Positions 8,761-17,927 of a DNA stretch of 64,000 bases are shown piece by piece; the stretch's first letter is position 1, and each line of letters begins with the position of its first letter. The stretch is taken from positions 2,046,001 to 2,110,000 of the forward strand of contig NZ_CP150634.1 in the NCBI RefSeq assembly GCF_038051925.1, written 5' to 3'. Origin of the DNA: Methylotuvimicrobium sp. KM2 (GTDB taxonomy: Bacteria; Pseudomonadota; Gammaproteobacteria; Methylococcales; Methylomonadaceae). The position numbers and the translations under genes are program-made. The notes under the pieces are model-generated. The model saw nothing but the letters and a program-made list of their open reading frames with translations, ran no database searches and was not told the origin of the DNA.

Positions 8761-9663
8761 TTACTTGTCACTCATTAATAATTCCAGCAAAGCCTTTTGT
8801 GCGTGTAGACGATTTTCCGCTTCGGGGAAGACAACGCTTTGAGGGCCGTCGATGACTTCGGCGGCGACTTCCTCGTTTCGATGTGCGGGAAGGCAATGCA
8901 TGAAAAGCGCGTCATGGTTTGCCGCATTCATGACTCGTTCGCTGACTTGATAGCCCTTGAAAGCTATTTCGCGTTGTTTTTGCTCTTCTTCATGGCCCAT
9001 GCTGGCCCATACGTCGGTAACAATCAAGTCCGAAGCTTCTGCCGCTTGTTCGGGAGAATTAAAAAACTCAATGTGCGACCGTCCGGCTTCTACTATTGCC
9101 GGGTTCGGTTCATAGCCCTGCGGGCAGGCAATATGCAATTTAAAATTCAATAACTTTGCAGCGTTGATATAGGAATGACACATATTATTGCCGTCCCCAA
9201 TCCAGGTAACGGTCTTGCCTTCTATGTCGCCGCGATATTCGAAATAAGTTTGCATATCGGCAAGTAGCTGGCAAGGGTGTAGAAGATCGGTAAGCCCGTT
9301 GATGACCGGTACGCTGGAGTATCTTGCGATCGTGGTGACCGTTTCATGTTTAAATGTTCTCAACATGATGCCGTCGACCATGCTTGAAATGACTTTTGCG
9401 CTGTCTTGCAAAGGTTCGCCGCGACCGAGTTGTGTGTCGCGCGGCGATAGAAATAAAGCCGAACCGCCTAAATGAATCATGCCGGTTTCGAACGAGATAC
9501 GAGTTCGTGTCGAGGATTTTTCAAAAACCATGGCAAGAACCTTGCCCTTCAACGGTTGATAGTTCGGGTCACGATATTTTTTTAGCTCGATTGCCCGATC
9601 GATTAAGGTTCGAAACTCGGTCGAAGTTAGATCATTTAGGCTAATAAAGTGTCTAGGGTTCAT
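8761..9663 (-). CDS. argF: Ornithine carbamoyltransferase ArgF
   Basis: 300 residues, usual length for anabolic OTCase. The carbamoyl-phosphate site is [12 protein letters not shown] (residues 47-58), HPCQ is at 129-132 and the ornithine-site motif MHCLPAHR surrounds C257. It forms citrulline from ornithine and carbamoyl phosphate, using the product of CarAB encoded further along in this window. The ATG overlaps the argD stop region by 11 bp, so the two are co-transcribed and probably translationally coupled. Confidence 0.95.
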   Translation of the reverse strand: MNPRHFISLNDLTSTEFRTLIDRAIELKKYRDPNYQPLKGKVLAMVFEKSSTRTRISFETGMIHLGGSALFLSPRDTQLGRGEPLQDSAKVISSMVDGIMLRTFKHETVTTIARYSSVPVINGLTDLLHPCQLLADMQTYFEYRGDIEGKTVTWIGDGNNMCHSYINAAKLLNFKLHIACPQGYEPNPAIVEAGRSHIEFFNSPEQAAEASDLIVTDVWASMGHEEEQKQREIAFKGYQVSERVMNAANHDALFMHCLPAHRNEEVAAEVIDGPQSVVFPEAENRLHAQKALLELLMSDK

Positions 9664-10846
9664 TGGCTTGATGTTTTTCCGTGAATTCTTGGATGACGGC
9701 AGTGAGTGTTTTCACCAGTCTTTCGATTTGTTGCGCGTCGATGATCAACGGCGGTAATAACCTTATGGTTTTTTCATTAGTCACGTTGATCAACAATCCT
9801 TTTGACAAGGCGTTGTTGACGAGCTCGCCGCAAGGTACCGATAGTTCGATACCGATCATTAAGCCTTTTTGACGAACTTCTACGATCATATTGTTGCCGA
9901 TCAATAGTTCATTGAGTCTGGACGCGATTGTTCGTCCTTTGATTTCGGCTTGTTCGATCAAATGGTCGTTATTTAATTCGTTCAATACGGCTAGAGCTGC
10001 ACTACAAGCTAAAGGATTGCCGCCAAAAGTCGAACCGTGGGTGCCCGGTGTCAAAATTTGCTCGGCCTTTCCTCTCGCTAAACAGGCGCCGATCGGAACG
10101 CCGTTAGCGAGCGCCTTGGCGAGTGTGCAAACATCGGGAAGTATGCCGTTATGCTGGTAGGCTAAAAACTTGCCGGTACGGCCAATACCCGTCTGAATTT
10201 CATCCAGCATCATCAATAAATCGTGCCGGTCGCATAGTGTGCGGATGTTATTGAGATAATCCGGCGCGGGGATATTAACCCCGCCTTCGCCTTGAATCGG
10301 TTCTATAAGAATGGCAACTACATTGCTATGTTGTTGCAAGGTGTTTTCGATCGCGGTAATGTCGTTATAGGGGACGCGAACGAACCCCTCGACCAGTGGC
10401 GCGAAACCTTGCTGGATTTTGGCGTTCCCTGTAGCGCTAAGCGTCGCCAAGGTTCGGCCGTGAAAGCTTTTTTCCATCACGATGATGGCGGGGGTTTCTA
10501 TGCCTTTTTGATGACCGTATCGGCGTGCTATTTTAATAGCTGCTTCATTGGCTTCGGCGCCCGAATTGCAGAAGAAGGCATTTTCCATCCCGCTTAGAGC
10601 CGTTAACCGATCGGCGAGTTGTTCTTGTAAATCGATGCGGTATAAATTGGATGTGTGAACCAACTTCGCACTTTGCTCACAGATGGCTTGATGTATGGAA
10701 GGATGGGCATGGCCCAAGTTGCATACCGCAATGCCGGAGAGAGCGTCCAGATAGCAGTTGCCTTGTTGATCCCAAAGCCAAGCGCCTTCCCCTCTATCCA
10801 AGGAAATGCTTAAGCGTCCGTAAGTTGGCATAATGTGGCCGGTCAT
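9653..10846 (-). CDS. argD: Acetylornithine aminotransferase ArgD
   Basis: 397 residues, a class III PLP aminotransferase. Visible features are [12 protein letters not shown] (phosphate grip, 94-105), DEIQTG (D215 contacts the PLP ring nitrogen) and TLAKALANG with Schiff-base K244. It converts N-acetylglutamate semialdehyde to N-acetylornithine and may also serve lysine synthesis as DapC. The start ATG at 10846 has AAGG 8 nt upstream. A terminator-like hairpin lies in its leader at 10870-10891. It overlaps argF by 11 bp. Confidence 0.93.
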   Translation of the reverse strand: MTGHIMPTYGRLSISLDRGEGAWLWDQQGNCYLDALSGIAVCNLGHAHPSIHQAICEQSAKLVHTSNLYRIDLQEQLADRLTALSGMENAFFCNSGAEANEAAIKIARRYGHQKGIETPAIIVMEKSFHGRTLATLSATGNAKIQQGFAPLVEGFVRVPYNDITAIENTLQQHSNVVAILIEPIQGEGGVNIPAPDYLNNIRTLCDRHDLLMMLDEIQTGIGRTGKFLAYQHNGILPDVCTLAKALANGVPIGACLARGKAEQILTPGTHGSTFGGNPLACSAALAVLNELNNDHLIEQAEIKGRTIASRLNELLIGNNMIVEVRQKGLMIGIELSVPCGELVNNALSKGLLINVTNEKTIRLLPPLIIDAQQIERLVKTLTAVIQEFTEKHQANEP

Positions 10847-10869
10847 TGAATATACCTTACCTAAAATGC

Positions 10870-10891
10870 AAAAAGGCGGCTAAAAGCCGCC
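10870..10891 (-). terminator. Terminator-like hairpin in the argD leader
   Basis: On the minus strand GGCGGCT-TTT-AGCCGCC (7-bp perfect GC-rich stem) is followed directly by five U. It ends about 24 nt before the argD start. No minus-strand gene lies upstream that would need a terminator (grxD is divergent), so it may act as an attenuator of argD-argF. Read on the plus strand it lacks a U tract. Confidence 0.6.
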
Positions 10892-11019
10892 CGTAAGAAA
10901 ACCGATGATTATATGTTTGATAACCGGGCTAATCAATAGTATTGCTATAAAAAGAAGCTTTTTTAATAATGCAAATCTTGATAGTATTACTAGGTTTTTA
11001 TAATTAACGAGTAATTTTT

Positions 11020-11343
11020 ATGGATGTAATAAGCAGAATTAAAGATCAGATTGAAAATAATCCGGTAGTACTCTACATGAAAGGGACTCCCGATTTTCCA
11101 CAGTGCGGATTTTCCGGTCGCTCGGTACAAGTATTGCGCGCCTGCAAGGCCGATTTCATGTTTGTTAATATTTTCGAAGACCCTGAGCTCAGGGAGGCGT
11201 TGAAGGAATATTCCAATTGGCCGACTTATCCTCAGCTTTATATCAAAGGCCAATTAGTTGGCGGTTGCGATATCATTCTTGATTTATATAATACGGGTGA
11301 GTTAGTCAAGTTGTTGCAGGATGCTGAAGCCATTAGCGCTTAA
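11020..11343 (+). CDS. grxD: Monothiol glutaredoxin GrxD
   Basis: 107 residues with the monothiol glutaredoxin active site CGFS at 29-32, preceded by GTPDFPQ. The family binds a glutathione-ligated [2Fe-2S] cluster at the active-site cysteine and delivers clusters to target proteins. Length and motif agree with E. coli GrxD. It is divergent from argD. The ribosome-binding site is weak (CGAG). Neighbourhood with rnt is also seen in pseudomonads. Confidence 0.95.
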   Translation: MDVISRIKDQIENNPVVLYMKGTPDFPQCGFSGRSVQVLRACKADFMFVNIFEDPELREALKEYSNWPTYPQLYIKGQLVGGCDIILDLYNTGELVKLLQDAEAISA

Positions 11344-11460
11344 TCTTTTTGCCGGCCATGGATGGCGTGAGGCTTTCGTGTCATTGTGACCGGTCCCCGA
11401 CAGTCCTAGCCCGGATGAAGCTTTCGATGTCGCTGTAACTACCAATGCAAACACAACCTT

Positions 11461-11643
11461 TTATCCTGAATTCGGCAATTTAACCATGAAGCACATGAGG
11501 TTCATGAAGGATTCCAAGAACTTACCAAATCCTTCTCGCTAACCTTTTTGGTGAGCGAAAGTTCTATACAAACGCGTAATAAGCTATTGAATTAACTTCC
11601 TATTCTTCATGATCTTCATGGTGAAATGCTTTTTCTAGGTTTA
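11461..11643. repeat. Family D repeat, copy D1
   Basis: Reads TTATCCTGAATTCGGCAATT...ACCATGAAGCACATG at the left and CTTCATGGTGAAATGC...CTAGGTTTA at the right. In reverse complement it aligns over its whole length with D2 (54241-54561), allowing for the B3 insertion there. It fills most of the 327-bp gap between grxD and rnt; the remaining 11344-11460 shows nothing recognisable. Confidence 0.7.
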
Positions 11644-11670
11644 TGCCGGTTAAATTCTTGGTCGCATCCC

Positions 11671-12333
11671 CTAGCTTTCAGCCATATCTGAACCTGATTT
11701 TGTCTCGGTATCGGATTCTAACGCTTCCAGTTTTTTCCAGCGGTTGACGATTTTGCAAAAAAGTCTAGCCGTTTGTTCGGCATCGTATAAGGCCGAATGC
11801 GCTTGGTCGCTATCCCAATTTAATCCAGCTGCGGCGGCAATTTTTGCCAGTACCGTTTGCTGATAGACTAGACCGCCTAATGTTGCGGTATCGAAAGTGC
11901 TGAAAGGATGAAATGGACTGCGTTTGATTTGTGTTCTATGAATTGCTGCATTTAAAAAACCAATATCAAAAGCGGGATTGTGGCCAACCAGTATCGCTCG
12001 GGTGCAGTCATTTCTTTTTACGGCCTTTTTGATGGGTTTGAATAGTTTATCCAGCGCATCTTTTTCTTGAATAGCCATGCGGAAAGGATGGTATGGATCT
12101 ATTTTGTTGAATTTTAGAGCGGATTCGTCTAATTCGGAATTTTGAAAAGGAATGACATGACATGCGTGACGCTCGGTGATTTCAAGGTTACCGTGTTTAT
12201 TCAGTTCCACGATGACCGCTGCAATTTCCAGTAACGGATTTTTTTTGGGGTTGAAGCCTCCGGTTTCAATGTCGATAATTACTGGAAGGTAACCTCGGAA
12301 GCGACTTCCCAGGGGCGTTATGGTTTTTTCCAT
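11671..12333 (-). CDS. rnt: Ribonuclease T
   Basis: 220 residues, a DEDDh 3'-5' exonuclease. The acidic residues are D21 and E23 in IDIETGGF, D123 in HNPAFDIGFL and D183 in HSALYDAEQTA, with general base H178. RNase T trims the 3' ends of tRNA and other stable RNAs, and the basic patches around residues 100-107 are typical. The C-terminal 20 residues are low-complexity and acidic. It is convergent with grxD and divergent from mlaA. Confidence 0.92.
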   Translation of the reverse strand: MEKTITPLGSRFRGYLPVIIDIETGGFNPKKNPLLEIAAVIVELNKHGNLEITERHACHVIPFQNSELDESALKFNKIDPYHPFRMAIQEKDALDKLFKPIKKAVKRNDCTRAILVGHNPAFDIGFLNAAIHRTQIKRSPFHPFSTFDTATLGGLVYQQTVLAKIAAAAGLNWDSDQAHSALYDAEQTARLFCKIVNRWKKLEALESDTETKSGSDMAES

Positions 12334-12471
12334 CGATACATAAAAATTGAGAAAAATTTGAAAAAAGGAGTAGTGGCAAGTTTATTGCCAATGCTCGAAA
12401 GGGCAGGGATATTGTGCTATCTTACGCGAAAAACACCGAATAATAAAAATTTAGATATTGCGAGGCCGTAT

Positions 12472-13263
12472 ATGAATCTAAAACCAATGGTAGTTCGTTT
12501 GGCGATGCCGTTATTGCTGAGCTCCGTGATCGGATGCGCGTCGGCGCCCGCAGCTAGGATCGATGAAAGCGATCCGTGGGAAGGCTTTAACCGGAATATG
12601 CAGGTCTTTAACGATAATTTGGACGAGTATGCCATGAAGCCTCTTGCCAAGGGCTATCAATGGATTACCCCTTCTTTTGTTGATCGGGGCGTTACGAACT
12701 TTTTCAGCAATATTAATGATATAGGCGTTACTATTAACGATTTGTTGCAATTTAAACTGGCCCAGACCGGATCGGATGGCGCTCGTTTTCTTGTGAATAC
12801 GGTGGCGGGTATCGGAGGTTTGTTTGATGTTGCGACAGAAATCGATTTGCCAAAGCATAATGAGGATTTCGATCAAACTTTAGCGGTTTGGGGAGTGCCG
12901 TCAGGACCGTATTTAGTGTTACCGCTTTTCGGCCCGAGTTCTGTCAGAGGCGTTTTCGGCCTTGTCGGCGATGCCGCGATGAATCCGATTAGTTATATCG
13001 ATGGCGGTATCGTTTCCGGAACTTATGGTGCTATTGGTGGCGGTCTATTTGTATTGAATGCGGTCGATACTCGCGCCGACAATTTGAGCACAACAAGAAT
13101 TGCGACAGAAGCCGCTGTGGATCGATACGAATTCTTCAAAAATGCCTATATACAACAACGAGAATATTTGATTCTAGACGGTAATGTGCCCGAAAACGAT
13201 TGGGATCTCGATGTTGATTTTAACAATTTCAATGACGAATATATCGAACCGGATGCGATTTAA
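12472..13263 (+). CDS. mlaA: MlaA (VacJ) outer-membrane lipoprotein
   Basis: 263 residues from the ATG at 12472, which has CGAGG about 7 nt upstream; earlier in-frame starts add a non-signal-like segment. A lipoprotein signal ends in the lipobox VIGC (C22), followed by SDPWEGFNRNMQVFND, the family signature. MlaA forms a ring-shaped channel in the outer membrane that removes phospholipids from the outer leaflet and hands them to the MlaC/MlaFEDB system. The C-terminus is acidic. The flavin reductase gene follows after 25 bp and may be co-transcribed. Confidence 0.92.
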   Translation: MNLKPMVVRLAMPLLLSSVIGCASAPAARIDESDPWEGFNRNMQVFNDNLDEYAMKPLAKGYQWITPSFVDRGVTNFFSNINDIGVTINDLLQFKLAQTGSDGARFLVNTVAGIGGLFDVATEIDLPKHNEDFDQTLAVWGVPSGPYLVLPLFGPSSVRGVFGLVGDAAMNPISYIDGGIVSGTYGAIGGGLFVLNAVDTRADNLSTTRIATEAAVDRYEFFKNAYIQQREYLILDGNVPENDWDLDVDFNNFNDEYIEPDAI

Positions 13264-13288
13264 CTGAAACGACTTGGAGAGAAGGGCT

Positions 13289-13867
13289 ATGGTTAAAATT
13301 CTTGCCTTTTCCGGTAGTGCTAGAAAAAATTCCTATAACCAGAAATTGGTTGAGATCGCTGCCGATGGAGCTCGACGTGCGGGCGCGGAAGTTTCTTTGA
13401 TTAATTTAGCGGATTTTGAAATGCCCATTTTCAATGAAGATCTTGAAAAAAAAGAGGGAATGCCGGGGTCGGCACGGGATTTTAAGTCGCTTTTAATCGC
13501 ACACGACGGTTTTTTAATCGCATCGCCTGAATATAATAGTGCATTTAGTCCATTATTAAAAAATGCAATAGACTGGGCGTCGCGCAGGGAGGGCGATGAG
13601 TTGCCTCTGCTGGCATATCGCGGAAAATTAGCGGCAATTATGTCTGCTTCGCCTGGCGCCTTGGGTGGTTTGAGAGGCTTGGTGTTTTTAAGGTTGTTGT
13701 TGTCCAATATCGGTGTAACCGTTCAATCCGGTCAACAAGCGATAGCCAATGCTGCAAAAGCATTTAACCATGACGGTTCGTTAGTCGATTCCGCTCAACA
13801 AGATGCGGTCATCGAATTGGGCGTTAATTTAGCTCGGACACTGGCAAAATTAAAATCTACAGAATAG
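13289..13867 (+). CDS. NADPH-dependent FMN reductase family protein
   Basis: 192 residues from the ATG at 13289 (GAAGGG just upstream; a TTG at 13274 is less likely). The flavodoxin-like fold shows the FMN phosphate loop GSARKNSYN (near residue 9) and SPEYNSAFSPLLKNAIDW, typical of the ChrR/YieF/SsuE-like group. Members reduce FMN, quinones or chromate; the substrate cannot be settled here. It lies 25 bp after mlaA. Confidence 0.85.
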   Translation: MVKILAFSGSARKNSYNQKLVEIAADGARRAGAEVSLINLADFEMPIFNEDLEKKEGMPGSARDFKSLLIAHDGFLIASPEYNSAFSPLLKNAIDWASRREGDELPLLAYRGKLAAIMSASPGALGGLRGLVFLRLLLSNIGVTVQSGQQAIANAAKAFNHDGSLVDSAQQDAVIELGVNLARTLAKLKSTE

Positions 13868-13929
13868 CGAAAAGTGATTATTAAGGAATATGCACAAATT
13901 TACTTCTACAAGTTTTAAGGCATTGTGGT

Positions 13930-14079
13930 GGTTCGGCGACTCGCTTGTCAGGACGCCGTGAATACATCTATGTAGGCTCGACGGCGGCTATCTGATCGCC
14001 AAGGATGGCGTGAATGCAGATTTTGCATGGAGCAAAAATCTGCCCTGCTGCCGACGCCTGTCAATCGAGCCACCGAACC
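13930..14079. repeat. Family C repeat, copy C1
   Basis: Inverted ends GGTTCGGCGACTCGCTTG... and ...CGAGCCACCGAACC, about 24 bp with few mismatches. The core holds a hairpin CAGATTTTGC/GCAAAAATCTG with a short loop, and GACGGCGGC/GCTGCCGAC arms. The rest of the 416-bp gap (13868-14283) shows no gene; at 14213-14262 there is a fragment like family B (ATCGTTCCCATTCTCTGC). Confidence 0.75.
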
Positions 14080-14283
14080 TCCTTTCAGCATTTACCGAAG
14101 TTACTTTATGCTCGTTTCTAACCGCATCTTTAATAAATCGATTTTCTCAAGGGTACGGTAAAAAATACCTCCCTAAATAAATCTGACGCTTTGCACACAT
14201 CCTGCGCAAGTTTATCGTTCCCATTCTCTGCGCTCGCCGTTATTCACATCTATTTGATATGCTGTTGGCCATCCTGCTCGTTG

Positions 14284-17200
14284 CTAAGATTTATTTTGTG
14301 GCCCCCCCGCTACCGTTACTTCGGAAATCGGTCGAACGTCTTCCATCTCAGTTTCTCGATTTAGTAAAGGTGATAATGTCGGCTCCAACGACTTGACAAT
14401 TTGCACCGGTAGCGAACTGGTGAATCGGTAGTTTTCCGCATCGGGTCCTTTGACATAAGCGGTAATGACACCAAAGAATCGATCCCCAAGGAAAAATGCA
14501 AAAGTTGCGGCACGGCTGATGAATTTCGACTCGATCAACCGTCCACGTTCTCCCCACACTTGGCGCCGATGGTCGCCGGTGCCGGTTTTTCCGCCTATTG
14601 CGATCGGTTCGATATCGGAGTCTTTGTAAACGTTTCTTAAGCGCGTTGCCGTTCCCCCTTCGACAACGCCAATCAGAGCATCACGGGTCACTTTTGCAAT
14701 TTCGGGCGCAAAGACTCGCTGGCCATGAGCGGGTTGTCGACTCATGATGGTTTCATAGGGCGTGTCTTTTGCGAAATGAAGTTTTTCAAAACGAACTAGC
14801 GGTTGTCTGATGCCGTTGTTTTGTAAAATACCCATCAGCTCTGCCAATGCCGCCGGACGGTCTCCCGACGCACCGATTGCGCTAGCATAGGAAGGCGTCA
14901 AATAACTGAAAGGGTAGCCCGTTCTTTGCCAAGCACGATGGATTGAGGTAAATGCTTCGATTTCCAGCAGCGTCATAATGCGCCGTTGTTGAGCATTGGC
15001 GCGGCGGCTCCTAAATAACCAGCGATAAACTTCCTGGCGTTGCTCCGTGCTGGCTTCTAGGATTTCTTCTTTTGTTGCGTTAGGATGTTGAGCTAAATAC
15101 CTGACTAACCAAAGTTCGAGAGGATGGATTTTGGTGATGTAGCCTTGATCCTGTAAGTCGAAATTGGCCGGAGAGTATTTTTCGTGCAGTTTTTCGATTT
15201 TTTCATTGCCGAGCGCGGAGGCAGGTAGGTTTTTTTTCAGAAACTGTTCCAACGCATCAATGCTAGCATCGGGATAAATCGATTGGTATAGCATAGAAAA
15301 CCGGGATGCTTTGGCGTAAACGCGTTTTGTCAGCATGGCCAGGGCTTCTTCGGGCGACTTATCTTGATATTTTGCGTAGAATCGGCGCAAATATATACGT
15401 CCTTCACGGTCGGCAAAACGTTGGAGATATTCCTGGCGGCGAGGGTCGTTCGGAATTTCCAGCCATCGTGCAACGCCTCCAGGTTTGTAAAGGTGATGAT
15501 ATACGACTTCGCGCATGAGGCGAATGAAGACTAAATTGACCGAATCGCGCAAGGCATCGCGAACCGATAGGATTTTTTCGTTGTCTATCCGGCTGAAATT
15601 ACTAAAGCGATGAATGCCGCCCCCGGTATAGAAACTTTCTCCCGGGCTGGCCGAGAAACGCCTGTCGAGGGCCCGGTTCAATAAATCTTCCAATTGTATA
15701 TTAGGGTTGGCGCGAAGTTGATGGATTACCCAGGCGGAAATATAGTCGCGTGAATGCAGTTCGATTTTATTGAATTCGGAAGCCGGGGTGTGTTTGTAAA
15801 GTTCGTAAACGTTGGTGACTAGTTCAAGGTAATGAACCATCGTTCTGAGTTTAGCGGTGGAACCTAGGTCGATTTTAATGCCTTCGTTGATATCCAGCGG
15901 TTGATCGTAATTATCGGTTTGTACGCGTAGCAAGTTGCCTTTTGGGCTTCGCTCGAACAACATCAAGCTGTAAATAATAGGCGAGGGATCGTTGGTTTCA
16001 TTTAATAACCTGAATCCGATTGCGCCCGCGGCTCGGGCGCCTTCTATTTCGCTCAAACGCCTGAGGGATTGACCGACTGCTTGCTGAGTATCGAAATCAA
16101 TAGTCGACTTTGCGGTCAAGTCAATTCGGTCTAATTCGTAGATCGAATGAACTCCCAGCGCTCTAGCTAATCGTGTCCGGAGTACGGCTTGGGTCTTTTT
16201 TTCGGTCATGAACTTGGCCGGCTCTGGGATTTCCCTGGTTTGGCGGGCAACGGATGCTTGTAATGAAGCATCGCGTAATGATGTTGAAATGATGCCTTGT
16301 TCGGCCATGACTCTTAAATAGCTGTCGGTAAGATTTTGTAATGCTTTGAAGCCGGTCTTAGAACCGAGTAGATCTGAGGGTCTTCGTTGCGATAGAAGCA
16401 AGCTGAGCACTTGCCGGTAGGCTTTGCCTTGTTCGGGACTGACTGCTTGTTCGGGGTCGAAGGCGCTTGCAGCGAGTAGGCGATTGGTTTCTTCAAAATC
16501 CGCTCCGTACCAGGCCGATAATCCATCGCCCAAACCATGAACTTCACCAAGTTTAGGCGTCGCTGCCAACGGCATTGAGTTTAGATATGAAAGCGCGATC
16601 TGTTTCCTCATTTCCCGGGTATCGGGGCCCAATAAGTAAGCGCGTATCGAAGCGCTGACCATTTGTTGCAGTTTGTCTTTGATTGAGTGAGTATAGCCGT
16701 CCGGTGAATGACGGTATTTTTCTAACTGAGTTGCCAGGGTGCTTCCGCCCGGAACGTTGATGTTTGAGCCGAATTGCTTGGCAATAAATTGCATGCCGGC
16801 GAATCCCAGTCGACTCCATTCGATAGCCGGATTAACCGTGGGGAATTTATCATTGAGTAATTCGCGGTTCTCAATAAATAACAAAGTGTTGAGAATAAGC
16901 GGAGGAATCGCATCAAAATGTGTATATCCGTAAGTCGGATGCCGGGTGTTGAATAATTCGCGGTCTTTGTAATCGATGATGCGAAGCCCGGCTTGAATTT
17001 TTTCCTGATAGATGGGATTAAGCCCGTAGTCGTTCAATTGCAGCATCACATCGGACGAGTGTGCCTGGGCCGATATCTTGAAGCCGTTGTTTTCCAAGCG
17101 GGATATCATGTCGGGTAACGATGTGTACCCGAGCCGTCGATCGTAAGGGCCATCAGAAGGAAAGCGAATCGACGAACTGGCGCCGGTTTCAAGTTTGAAA

Positions 17201-17358
17201 CTCAACTGTTTGGTAATCTTCGAAAGATATCGGGCTTGATAGCGGGAAGTTTCTATTTCCTCCTTGACTAAGACGACAAAAGAAAAGCTTAACCACGCCG
17301 CGCCGATCCAAAAACTCGATACCAATAACCGGCGAATTTTCAGTTTAACATTTCGCAT
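14284..17358 (-). CDS. Large penicillin-binding protein with GT51 and transpeptidase domains
   Basis: 1024 residues. One N-terminal membrane helix (about 11-30) is followed by a GT51 glycosyltransferase-like domain (about 140-330; ENRELLND with E163, GGSTLATQLEK at 204-214) and a transpeptidase domain (SxxK as STAK at 500-503, SVN at 606-608, KTG at 924-926). The gap between SVN and KTG is unusually long (about 315 residues) because of a helical, charged insert. The GT51 motif 1 has EN in place of ED. At the RKxxE-type position the sequence is KDKLQQ, so a normally acidic residue looks like Q. It may be a bifunctional enzyme with reduced glycosyltransferase activity. No neighbour explains its role. 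Confidence 0.8.
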   Translation of the reverse strand: MRNVKLKIRRLLVSSFWIGAAWLSFSFVVLVKEEIETSRYQARYLSKITKQLSFKLETGASSSIRFPSDGPYDRRLGYTSLPDMISRLENNGFKISAQAHSSDVMLQLNDYGLNPIYQEKIQAGLRIIDYKDRELFNTRHPTYGYTHFDAIPPLILNTLLFIENRELLNDKFPTVNPAIEWSRLGFAGMQFIAKQFGSNINVPGGSTLATQLEKYRHSPDGYTHSIKDKLQQMVSASIRAYLLGPDTREMRKQIALSYLNSMPLAATPKLGEVHGLGDGLSAWYGADFEETNRLLAASAFDPEQAVSPEQGKAYRQVLSLLLSQRRPSDLLGSKTGFKALQNLTDSYLRVMAEQGIISTSLRDASLQASVARQTREIPEPAKFMTEKKTQAVLRTRLARALGVHSIYELDRIDLTAKSTIDFDTQQAVGQSLRRLSEIEGARAAGAIGFRLLNETNDPSPIIYSLMLFERSPKGNLLRVQTDNYDQPLDINEGIKIDLGSTAKLRTMVHYLELVTNVYELYKHTPASEFNKIELHSRDYISAWVIHQLRANPNIQLEDLLNRALDRRFSASPGESFYTGGGIHRFSNFSRIDNEKILSVRDALRDSVNLVFIRLMREVVYHHLYKPGGVARWLEIPNDPRRQEYLQRFADREGRIYLRRFYAKYQDKSPEEALAMLTKRVYAKASRFSMLYQSIYPDASIDALEQFLKKNLPASALGNEKIEKLHEKYSPANFDLQDQGYITKIHPLELWLVRYLAQHPNATKEEILEASTEQRQEVYRWLFRSRRANAQQRRIMTLLEIEAFTSIHRAWQRTGYPFSYLTPSYASAIGASGDRPAALAELMGILQNNGIRQPLVRFEKLHFAKDTPYETIMSRQPAHGQRVFAPEIAKVTRDALIGVVEGGTATRLRNVYKDSDIEPIAIGGKTGTGDHRRQVWGERGRLIESKFISRAATFAFFLGDRFFGVITAYVKGPDAENYRFTSSLPVQIVKSLEPTLSPLLNRETEMEDVRPISEVTVAGGPQNKS

Positions 17359-17436
17359 ATTCTGTGGTTACCTTCAGTTAGGTCTTGTTGAGTTTGGGCC
17401 GTCCAAGTATGGGATAGGTCGATTCTTTAGGGGAAA

Positions 17437-17639
17437 TATATCTTTCGCACTTCAAATTTCGGCAGTGTCAGAGTAACTATTCAGTACCCGGTAATCACCG
17501 TTCCCACGCTCTGCGTGGGAATGATAAGGGGATCTGAATAATTACGTGTCAGAGGCGCCGCCGGGGTGCTCGTTTCCTTGCCTAACGCTAAGTGAGGGAA
17601 CGAACACCCGGCACCAAATTTTGATCTACGATGAGTATA
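17437..17639. repeat. Family A repeat, copy A2, split by element B1
   Basis: Starts TATATCTTTCGCACTTC and ends TCTACGATGAGTATA like A1 and A3. After GTGTCAGAG it is interrupted by B1 (17473-17545), then resumes. The stem here is GCCGGGGTGCTCGTT (17560-17574) with AACGAACACCCGGC (17599-17612), different in sequence from A1 and A3 but still paired, and the loop is shorter. Confidence 0.8.
17473..17545. mobile_element. MITE family B, copy B1 (73 bp) with target duplication
   Basis: Ends GTAACTATTCAG and CTGAATAATTAC are inverted with one mismatch. The 8 bp before it (17465-17472, GTGTCAGA) are repeated exactly after it (17546-17553). The core is GTTCCCACGC/GCGTGGGAA. Removing the element and one duplicate restores the family A consensus, which shows that this is an insertion. 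Confidence 0.85.
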
Positions 17640-17872
17640 ATTGTCAAAAACTGATTTTAAACCCTTTATTCATCATTTATTAATTTTAAATTAATGCAAA
17701 GAGGTATTTTTTAATCGAAAGTTCAGTTGCTTTATCAAGGTCACTAAAATAATCCCAATGCTTGATAAGTATTTTGATCGAAGAGTGTAGCGACAGCTTT
17801 GCAGTAAGTGAAAATTGTTAATGACCAAATAGCGATAATTTCGTAGAATTAACTTAGTTTTGTCTTTTCTGT

Positions 17873-17906
17873 AACGGGATGGGTCATGTGCGGCTCCTCC
17901 CGTTTT
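17873..17906 (+). promoter_or_regulatory. Terminator-like hairpin in the carA leader
   Basis: AACGGGA (17873-17879) pairs with TCCCGTT (17898-17904), running into TTTT, about 8 nt before the carA ribosome-binding site. The loop is 18 nt. It could be an attenuator for carA. It is weaker than the argD hairpin, and the region 17640-17872 shows no other recognisable signal. Confidence 0.35.
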
Positions 17907-17927
17907 GCACATTTGAGGTAGCAGATT

